A DNA stretch of 9,039 nucleotides from a bacterium (GTDB taxonomy: Bacteria; Verrucomicrobiota; Kiritimatiellia; UBA8416). The notes beneath the pieces are model-generated. The model worked only from the letters and a program-made list of their open reading frames with translations. It made no database searches and had not been told where the DNA came from. The DNA lies in assembly GCA_020048935.1 (NCBI GenBank), contig JAIFLS010000084.1:1-9039 (forward strand). Direction: 5' to 3'. The position numbers and the translations under genes were made by a program. Positions 1 through 5,756 of this stretch are shown piece by piece; position 1 is the stretch's first letter; every line of letters starts with the position of its first letter.

Positions 1-6
1 TTCTAC

Positions 7-1140
7 CTACTTATTCTTCAATAACTCAATCATGGCCTTTCCCATGGACTCGCCTACGTCCATGTAGACTTCTGCATTGCCGCCGTAATGACCGTTACCG
101 GAGCCGCCCTGGGCCATGTCACGCGTATAGACCGTGGCTACGTTGCCCTTGAACTCCGGATGATTGGCCGGATCGCTGACCGCCAGGTGGGCCTCCAGAA
201 TCTTGGTGGTGTTGTAGAATTTGCCGGTGGCGTTACCGATCTTGCCCTTGTCGGCCTCGCCCATGGTGCCGAGCACGAACTTGGCATTCGGCGCGTTGAA
301 ATCCTTGCGCAGCGACTTGATCAATTGAACCAGATTTGTTTCATAGCGTTCCGCATAGGCCGGGGTACCGGCATCCTTCTCGCCCTGCCACCAGAAAAAG
401 CCTGCGATCTCATATCCCTTCGCTCCAGGGTAATGCTTATCAAGTTCGGCAAGAACCTTCTTTGCATTCCTTGTATCGATATCGTACTCCATGCCGCCAT
501 ACCACCCAGTTTTCGCATCTCCTTTCAGAGTGACAGCATTCTCATTTATGACAGCCGGAGGCGGCTCAGTCCCCTTTGGCCATGAAGCGGGGGCTTCCCT
601 GTACCCGGCATACACTATATCACCTACTTCATAGCGCGTGCTTCCGGGGGGCAGCAGATGCCAGCCGAGGGAACGATTGCCGACGCAACTCTTCAGCAGC
701 ATCACAGGTGCATCAACCACATTACCGATCACATGTCCAATCCCGTACTCCACCCCGATTGTGTTGGGGTTATTAGTCACTGATGTGCTGATCGAGGTGC
801 CCAGCCATTCGTTGTGCGTCACCCCCTGCTTCGGGTCCGGGGATATCCGCACAAACCGAACATCGGGACGGACGGTCCATTTACCTTCGGCATCAACAAG
901 ATAGGGGTATTTCTTATTCTCCTTGACCGCTTTCTCAAGGGAGTCCTTCGAGCCCATACCTGTCATATTGGACTGACCCATCATGATGAACACTTGAACC
1001 GGCTTTGACATATTAGCCGGTTTTCCGTCGTGCTTCGGGATCTGAACGTCCGCTGCGAACGCGCCCGCCGTCAATCCAGCAAAACCAAGGATCGAAGCTG
1101 ACAGAACTGCTGCCTTGGCGATTTTCATTTTCCCATTCAT
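7..1140 (-). CDS. Exported SASA-family (sialate-O-acetylesterase-like) carbohydrate esterase
   Basis: This 377-residue protein is probably an SGNH-fold hydrolase that removes acetyl esters from a carbohydrate outside the cytoplasm; the exact sugar is not visible. A signal peptide covers about residues 1-30 (basic start, hydrophobic 11-26, likely cleavage after AFAA). The nucleophile block GQSNM places the serine at residue 57. Further family blocks are the VGNRSLGW region near 153-160, FFWWQGEKD at 248-256, and a C-terminal HY...G...A segment whose histidine is residue 351, aligning with YHYWGSAK of the esterase at 4408-5682. The usual Asp three residues before that His is not present (Gly here), so the acid partner cannot be assigned. 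The start is chosen because AAGGAG lies 8 bases upstream; the internal Met at residue 5 would be too far away. It follows the upstream esterase by only 22 bases, so co-transcription is very likely. The family call is strong and the substrate is unknown. Confidence 0.9.
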   Translation of the reverse strand: MNGKMKIAKAAVLSASILGFAGLTAGAFAADVQIPKHDGKPANMSKPVQVFIMMGQSNMTGMGSKDSLEKAVKENKKYPYLVDAEGKWTVRPDVRFVRISPDPKQGVTHNEWLGTSISTSVTNNPNTIGVEYGIGHVIGNVVDAPVMLLKSCVGNRSLGWHLLPPGSTRYEVGDIVYAGYREAPASWPKGTEPPPAVINENAVTLKGDAKTGWYGGMEYDIDTRNAKKVLAELDKHYPGAKGYEIAGFFWWQGEKDAGTPAYAERYETNLVQLIKSLRKDFNAPNAKFVLGTMGEADKGKIGNATGKFYNTTKILEAHLAVSDPANHPEFKGNVATVYTRDMAQGGSGNGHYGGNAEVYMDVGESMGKAMIELLKNK

Positions 1141-1148
1141 GCGTTTTT

Positions 1149-1154
1149 CTCCTT
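1149..1154 (-). promoter_or_regulatory. Ribosome binding site of the 7-1140 esterase
   Basis: AAGGAG on the minus strand, 8 bases before the ATG ending at 1140. It sits inside the 22-base gap after the upstream stop codon and fixes the start at MNGKMK rather than the second Met. Confidence 0.8.
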
Positions 1155-1162
1155 TTTATTTA

Positions 1163-2020
1163 TCACTTCTTTTTTTCCTCCAGCCCGATCATGGCCTCGC
1201 CAAACAGCTTGCCAAGCCCCATCTGGCCCGCCTGGTCGAAATGGACGAAATCCGAACGCTGGCTCAGGTCGTCGGTATTGATCACGGAGGAGTTTTTGTC
1301 ATTTTTCGCCACGCCCTCCTGGCCGTTTTGGACGATTTTCACAAAAGGCATGTTGAACTTTTTGGATTCGAGAATCCGCGAGCTGATTCTTCCGATCACA
1401 AAAGGCAGGTCAGTCTTGCCGGTTTCCTTGCGCATCAGGGCAATCAATCGCTCCAGCTTCTTCTGGTAGGCTTCGGCATCCGCTTGCTTCTTGGCATCGC
1501 TCTCCCCCTGCATCCACAACAGTCCCGCGATCTCATAAGTCCCGTCAATTTTTTCCAGGGCATTCTTGAGATTCTCCAGCAACTTGCTGTAGCCGTTTTC
1601 CTTGCCAGTCGCATCCGGGAGCCACCAGTCGATGGCCGTTCCTCCGCGCGACACCTTGAGGAGATAGATCTCGTCAGCAGGATATAATTTGGACATGGCC
1701 CTGGCAAAACCGAATTCAGGGCCGATCTTGTTCGCCTTTGCCTCCTTTTTGAGCGCCTGAAGTTGATTCAGAGTCACCCATTTGCCGGGGTCTCCCTGTT
1801 TGCCCCATACGTCGCTGGCATCCCAGATCCGAACCTTGTCACCGACAGCCGCGTCAAACTGGAGGCCCTCCCCAACAACATCACCGCCGCCACTCATGTT
1901 CGACTGCCCCGAAAGTATGTAAACCTTCAGGGGCTTGCTTTGAGCGCCGGGTTTCGCTTCCCCAACTGTAGCACACATCGCACATGCCGACATAAGCATT
2001 ACCATAATCGTTAGCCTCAT
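1163..2020 (-). CDS. Small exported SASA-family (sialate-O-acetylesterase-like) esterase
   Basis: At 285 residues this is the shortest and most canonical of the three esterases here. The expected reaction is hydrolysis of O-acetyl groups on a glycan. The N-terminal 22 or so residues are a hydrophobic export signal with two cysteines (13 and 16). Neither sits in a good lipobox, so cleavage after GEA is preferred over a lipoprotein, with doubt. Catalytic elements are clear: nucleophile Ser40 in SGQSNM, an SRGGT block at 124-128, WMQGESD at 169-175, and SDFVHF at 256-261, which gives a standard DxxH pair (Asp257, His260). The start is supported by the signal peptide and a weak GAAGGG 5 bases upstream. 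It ends in TGA 22 bases before the next esterase gene. It differs from the other two esterases in lacking the HYxG-type C-terminal block, so it represents a separate subfamily rather than a recent duplicate. Confidence 0.9.
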   Translation of the reverse strand: MRLTIMVMLMSACAMCATVGEAKPGAQSKPLKVYILSGQSNMSGGGDVVGEGLQFDAAVGDKVRIWDASDVWGKQGDPGKWVTLNQLQALKKEAKANKIGPEFGFARAMSKLYPADEIYLLKVSRGGTAIDWWLPDATGKENGYSKLLENLKNALEKIDGTYEIAGLLWMQGESDAKKQADAEAYQKKLERLIALMRKETGKTDLPFVIGRISSRILESKKFNMPFVKIVQNGQEGVAKNDKNSSVINTDDLSQRSDFVHFDQAGQMGLGKLFGEAMIGLEEKKK

Positions 2021-2040
2021 TTTAACCCTTCTTTATCCTC

Positions 2041-2121
2041 ATCCCTATCGTAATTCTAATCGTAATTTTCTCATCCCCGAATGCCCATTATGATTACGAG
2101 CACGATTAAGATTCAGAATTA
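2041..2121. repeat. Degenerate hexamer tracts in opposite orientation
   Basis: The gap between the stop at 2160 and the start at 2020 is AT-rich and periodic. On the plus strand 2092-2121 reads as five hexamers of the GATTAC type (GATTAC, GAGCAC, GATTAA, GATTCA, GAATTA). On the minus strand 2066 down to about 2030 reads as hexamers such as AATTAC, GATTAG and GATAGG. The two halves can pair: 2060-2066 with 2093-2099, and 2051-2057 with 2115-2121, giving an imperfect hairpin with a 26-base loop. It lacks the GC-rich stem and T tract of a rho-independent terminator. The role is unknown; it resembles small dispersed low-complexity intergenic repeats. Confidence 0.45.
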
Positions 2122-2159
2122 TGCCCTTACCCTTATTGCTTGCAACCCTCTGCCTACCG

Positions 2160-2774
2160 TCAATTCACCGGTTTAAGCGCAAAACCCTTGAACGTCGCCC
2201 GGGCCGGGCCGTGGAACTTCAGTACATTTTTACCCGCTGCCAGCTCGATCTCGACCGGTGAGGTCTTGCCCCAGAGACCGATCGTGTAAGGCAGTGTCAT
2301 CTCGACAGCCGCTCCACTATTGGCCGTGGCAAAAAGCCGCTGGTTGGGTTTGGGCGTCGCAACGCCGGCGATGAGTTGATATTTTCCAGCCGTAGGCGCA
2401 TCGAAGGTATATTCGAACGAATCCCCTGCCTTGGCGTAACGCGACATGTGCAGAAGCGTTTCGCCAGCCTTGTTCCTGAGGAAAATGACCAGATCGGCCT
2501 TCCTTCCCTTATAGAGGACTCTCTTGCTCTCGGTCGGACTGCTGGACGCGGCCGATGGGATGGTGATGACACCTTTGGCATCGACGCTCACCTTGCCGGT
2601 GGCGGCCGGCTGTTCTTTCTTGGCGACGCTCGGGGTCGGCGGAGGATTTCGGTTTTGCGGCATCCAGTTGGGCGTTGATGCGGCGTTGCTCATGCAGCGC
2701 AATATCACTCCATGTGGTGGGTGCCACAATCTGACTGGGTTTGATGATGATGAGACCTGGCTTCCACGCCTCAC
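2160..2774 (-). CDS. Downstream frame of the broken gene: C-terminal CBM-like domain
   Basis: This open frame carries the rest of the 2160-4344 gene. Only the part from about 2633 to 2160 (158 codons with stop) is meaningful: from SVAKKEQPAATGK onward it matches residues 589-744 of the intact paralogue, including ITIPSA, FEYTFDAP, LPYTIGLW and VEIELAAGKNVLKF. The stretch from 2774 to 2634 is an out-of-frame reading of the upstream half, and no ribosome binding site was seen for a separate start. The domain is a beta-rich sandwich of the kind found at the C-terminus of many secreted enzymes, with a likely sugar-binding role. An automatic annotation may list it as a separate hypothetical protein; it is better read as a piece of one gene. 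Confidence 0.7.
   Translation of the reverse strand: MRRGSQVSSSSNPVRLWHPPHGVILRCMSNAASTPNWMPQNRNPPPTPSVAKKEQPAATGKVSVDAKGVITIPSAASSSPTESKRVLYKGRKADLVIFLRNKAGETLLHMSRYAKAGDSFEYTFDAPTAGKYQLIAGVATPKPNQRLFATANSGAAVEMTLPYTIGLWGKTSPVEIELAAGKNVLKFHGPARATFKGFALKPVN
2632..2635 (-). other. Probable single-base frameshift site (CCCC on the coding strand)
   Basis: The coding strand reads GAC CCC GAG here. Dropping one C turns the product from SADPERRQE into SADPSVAKKEQPAATGK, which matches TAPSVAEKAPAATGK of the paralogue at the same place. The paralogue has no such shift, which argues against a conserved programmed event, although CCC-C runs are known to permit +1 slippage. Confidence 0.75.
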
Positions 2775-4213
2775 CCATCAAGGTGCCGATCCATTGGGCT
2801 CTCTTGACCTTCAGGTAGGCGGTTTCATCCTCGCGAGCTTTGGCGCTGGCTACGAAATTGACATCGGCACCGTAACCGCCGCCGCCACCACCCATTTTGG
2901 AATATCTGCCGCGATTGGACTTACCAAAGTCGCCGCCAAGCACGGTTTTCCATCCGCTGGGATGCCAGAGCGCGACGGTGGAGTGGCCGGGCTCCACCCG
3001 TTCGATGGCGGGCACGCCGAAAGCCTGGAGGATGAACCGGCAGAAAAACCCGCGGCGTCCGCAGATTCCGCCGTTGGCGAGGATGTTCTGCATGAAGTGT
3101 TTGTCAGGAAGGTCGTTGACCAAGCCGCCGCTGCCATACGCGATCTCATGGTCCACAAAAGGCACGAACCCCATGGTGTCGTCATCGTCCGGAATGCAAT
3201 CCGGACGCAGCGTGTGAAGCATCTGGCGGGCCCAGACAAGCATCTCATCGGGACTGCCGCAATCCACGACCCTACGCAGGTTCCAGACATTGAGATTCTT
3301 GAAGCCCTTCTGGATCTCGCCGGCTTTGTACCACTTTTCGAAGTTCAGATAGCGTTGTACCGGATCGATGTATTTGAAAGATGCCGGATCCTTGGACCAT
3401 TCGGCAACTCCGCCCTGAATCACCATCCTCATTAGCTCTGCGTGGGCGAGGCTGATCGCCATTGCAAGCCGCTGGTAAACGCCCTCTTTCGCCTTGGAAC
3501 TGGCCTTCTGGATGTCGGTGTAGATTTTCATCGCCTGGCCGTATTTGCCGCCCGACGCGCCGTCGGCGACCAGCATTTGCAACATGAGATCCTTGTCGGC
3601 GAAGAGTTGGTCGACGAGTTTCTGGTTTTCCGTGCTTTGCTGGGCGAAATCCGCGAGCCCCTTCGGGGTTGCCTCCTTGAGGATGATGTATTGGGCCAGT
3701 TTGGCATCGAGTGAGTTGCTGGAAAGGAGGCCGCTGACCCCCACAGCATCCATCGCCTTCCACGTAGCGGCCAATGCCTTCTCATGTACCTGCTTGGCGG
3801 TTTCCGCAGCTTTGATCGCTTCCGGCAATTTGACCTTGGCCTCTTCTACTTCTACCTTGGCCTTCTCGATTGCGGCTTTGAGCCGATCAATATCGCCCTG
3901 CCGGCTTTTGAGAAAGCTTTCCGCAGACTGGAGCACTTTCATTCGTTCCGGATCCTCCTCGCCTCTTGCCCGTGCCCGTGCCAGATTCTCCTGAGCGTCC
4001 TCAAGGGTTTGGGGAGCGTATTTCAACTGGTCCTCCAGATCGCGGAGTCTGCCCTCGGCACCCTGCAATCTGGCAACTTCCCTCGCCTTGGCGGTGGCTT
4101 CTTTTTCCGGTCCTTCCTCTGCGAGGATGGCCTGTTGCCATGCGGCGAGTTTTGCGAGCTTGGGGATTGCCCTCTCGAGTTCCGCCTTGAGGGCGGTTTG
4201 AATCGCCGTGTAT

Positions 4214-4282
4214 TTGGACTCAAGCGCCTTGCCGGCCTCGCTGAGTTCAACGGCGGGTGCAGGATTCTTATCAGCCGCCTGT
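4214..4282 (-). repeat. Near-identical 69-base segment shared with 7858-7926
   Basis: These 69 bases differ from 7858-7926 at a single position (4241 versus 7885). They encode the end of the signal peptide and the first mature residues, AADKNPAPAVEL and on through EAGKALESK. The rest of the two paralogous genes is clearly more diverged at the DNA level, so this block stands out as recently homogenised or strongly constrained. Confidence 0.7.
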
Positions 4283-4351
4283 ACGGGTGCAGCGACAACA
4301 ACCAGCATGCCTAACATTGACAATACATACGCTTTCATATTCATGTTCCAA

Positions 4352-4356
4352 CTCCT
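4352..4356 (-). promoter_or_regulatory. Ribosome binding site deciding the start at 4344
   Basis: AGGAG on the minus strand, 7 bases before the ATG at 4344. An alternative ATG at 4359, preceded by AAGGA, overlaps this site and would add only MRSWN. Alignment with the paralogue's MNFKAY favours 4344. Confidence 0.65.
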
Positions 4357-4407
4357 CATTTCGATGTTCCTTCTTTTCAATATATTGATCATCGTGCCCA
4401 TAGCGTG

Positions 4408-5682
4408 TTATTGCTTGTCACACACCAGCGCCTCTGCAAACGCCTTGCCTGTCCGGCAATGAAACTTTGCGGAACCCCAGTAATGGTACCATGCATCGGA
4501 GACGCCGACCTCGAGCAGCTTCGCCTCTTCCGGCGTGAGGAAGCTGTTGGTCAGATCCTTTTCCAATCCCCAGATTTTTCGCTGCAACCACCTTGTATTG
4601 CCTTTCGCTGCTTTCATCTCCTCTCTCGCCGCCTCTAGTTCCTTCTTGATCTCGGTAGACTTGGCTTCGTATTTATCCTCCTGCTTCGACTTCTGCTGTA
4701 TCTTTGCCATGATGGGATCAATCTCCTCGGGCCAGAAGTTCTCCGTGAGCACATTGATGACGTTACCCTTGAATTCAGGCAGCTCTGCCGTAGCGGCCTG
4801 CGCTTTACGAAAGGCCACAATGTTTCCCTCCGCATTTTTGCCGCCCATCCCGAACACTCCTACCACGAAGGGCATCTTCGGGGCATTCAATTCCTTGCGG
4901 ATATCCCGGACGAAGCAGCCCAGCAGACGCGTGTACTCCGAGTAATCCTTCAGGCCACCCTTGCCGGCCTTGGGGTCAACGTTGGGATAATTGCCGCCGA
5001 TGAAATCATTGTACCCCTGAAGCCAGGCAAAGCCCGCAACCTCATAGCCGGCTTCCGGGTCATAGGCTGGGTGGAAGCGCTTCGGATCCGCAAGGACCAT
5101 TTTTACGTATTCCATCATCCAGCGGTACTGATAGCCGACCTCCTCGAGGTTCTTCGCCTCGGCAGCCTCCACATCCGCGCCTTTCGCCTTCATCTGCGCG
5201 ATCGTTTGCTCGCTAAGCGGTAAAGGCCCCGCGCTCGGCGGTCGGAACTGCCGGAACAGGTCCCTGCCGCCCCGAGCAGCCTTGATGATGAGGATCGGCT
5301 CTCCAAGCATTTTGTGCATATAGATCCCGAAGGCATATTCAGGACCTATATTGCGGCCATTGCCACCGCCATAACCAGCCTCCAGCTTGCCGAATCTCTC
5401 CTGAGGGGCTTTGGGCCCTTCTCCGTCGCCAGGCTTGCAAATATAGACATCGTCGCAGACCACAGGTTTGCCGTCTTTATCCAGGAGATCCTTGAGCATG
5501 GGCGCCGTCACAGGATCCATGCCTATAGCAGGAAATGTATTTGTACTGGCCATGCCCACCATGTTGGACTGCCCAGACAGTATGAATACCTTGAGTGGTT
5601 TCTTTTGGCCGCTGAATGCCGCACTGCTCACCAGCAGGATACAAGTCGTTATACCCACTAACTGTTTTACGCACTTCTTCAT
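4408..5682 (-). CDS. Exported SASA-family (sialate-O-acetylesterase-like) esterase with coiled-coil insertion
   Basis: A 424-residue SGNH-type esterase, probably removing O-acetyl groups from a glycan in the periplasm or outside the cell. The start MKKCVKQLVG is chosen because AAGGAG lies 5 bases upstream; the frame continues open to 5730 without a better site. The signal peptide spans about 1-24. The nucleophile is Ser39 in SGQSNM; KAARGGRDL (134-142) and FAWLQGYND (218-226) are the middle blocks, the latter with Tyr where this family normally has Glu. His400 lies in SDAWYHYWGSAK, followed by GKAFAEAL. Between the LTENFW block (312-317) and His400 is an insertion, about 320-390, very rich in Lys and Glu and predicted helical. 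It lies between two paralogous large proteins, 71 bases after one and 63 before the other, which suggests a functional pair. The C-terminal block relates it to the 7-1140 esterase. Confidence 0.9.
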   Translation of the reverse strand: MKKCVKQLVGITTCILLVSSAAFSGQKKPLKVFILSGQSNMVGMASTNTFPAIGMDPVTAPMLKDLLDKDGKPVVCDDVYICKPGDGEGPKAPQERFGKLEAGYGGGNGRNIGPEYAFGIYMHKMLGEPILIIKAARGGRDLFRQFRPPSAGPLPLSEQTIAQMKAKGADVEAAEAKNLEEVGYQYRWMMEYVKMVLADPKRFHPAYDPEAGYEVAGFAWLQGYNDFIGGNYPNVDPKAGKGGLKDYSEYTRLLGCFVRDIRKELNAPKMPFVVGVFGMGGKNAEGNIVAFRKAQAATAELPEFKGNVINVLTENFWPEEIDPIMAKIQQKSKQEDKYEAKSTEIKKELEAAREEMKAAKGNTRWLQRKIWGLEKDLTNSFLTPEEAKLLEVGVSDAWYHYWGSAKFHCRTGKAFAEALVCDKQ

Positions 5683-5687
5683 CCAAT

Positions 5688-5693
5688 CTCCTT
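5688..5693 (-). promoter_or_regulatory. Ribosome binding site of the 4408-5682 esterase
   Basis: AAGGAG on the minus strand, 5 bases before the ATG at 5682. It selects the start directly in front of the signal peptide (MKKCVK) over the ATGs at 5697 and 5730. Confidence 0.75.
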
Positions 5694-5728
5694 CCATTCG
5701 AATAGCCTCAGGGTTATTCCGTGATTCC

Positions 5729-5756
5729 ATGATTACTGTCTACTGATCACTGCTCA
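5729..5756. repeat. Heptamer tract overlapping a stop codon
   Basis: On the plus strand four heptamers follow each other: ATGATTA, CTGTCTA, CTGATCA and CTGCTCA. The last one contains the TCA that is the TGA stop of the gene at 5754-7988. The unit matches the CTGATNA heptamers at 8099-8122, which likewise lie just downstream of a stop codon. No hairpin with a T tract is seen, so it is not an ordinary terminator. Confidence 0.5.

Larger units (their letters stand above)
2160..4344 (-). pseudogene. Frameshifted exported coiled-coil / transglutaminase-like / CBM-like protein, paralogue of 5754-7988
   Basis: Repairing one extra base at 2632-2635 gives about 727 residues that align end to end with the intact 744-residue neighbour. 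The start is set at MNMKAY because AGGAG lies 7 bases upstream and the paralogue begins MNFKAY; the frame is open further upstream to 4401. Numbered from that start: signal peptide 1-23 (cleavage after VQA); charged coiled-coil region about 35-200; helical region 200-320; a transglutaminase-like core with Cys428 in NGGICGRRGFF, His454 in EPGHSTVALWHP and Asp494 in YGADVN as candidate catalytic residues; then, after the shift, a beta-sandwich resembling carbohydrate-binding modules to the C-terminus (DAPTAGKYQL, LPYTIGLW, GKNVLKFHGPA). Without correction the product runs 29 residues out of frame beyond the core and stops at 2509, losing the C-terminal domain. The defect could be a true mutation or an assembly error. 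Catalysis by the core is inferred from the motif pattern, not proven. Confidence 0.8.

Noticed and set aside
2051..2121. Rho-independent terminator between the genes ending at 2160 and starting at 2020
   Set aside because: The pairing is AT-rich and interrupted, with a long loop and no T run after it.
2632..2635. Programmed +1 frameshift at CCCC
   Set aside because: The intact paralogue encodes the same join in one frame and no stimulatory element is seen, so mutation or assembly error is simpler.
2883..2898. Short GCC/GCCACC-like repeats resembling a tandem repeat
   Set aside because: They encode the Gly run of the large protein and are only a few codons long.
2524..3435. 303-codon open frame on the plus strand
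   Set aside because: It lies entirely opposite the transglutaminase-like gene, has no recognisable domain or good ribosome binding site, and follows from the codon usage of the real gene.
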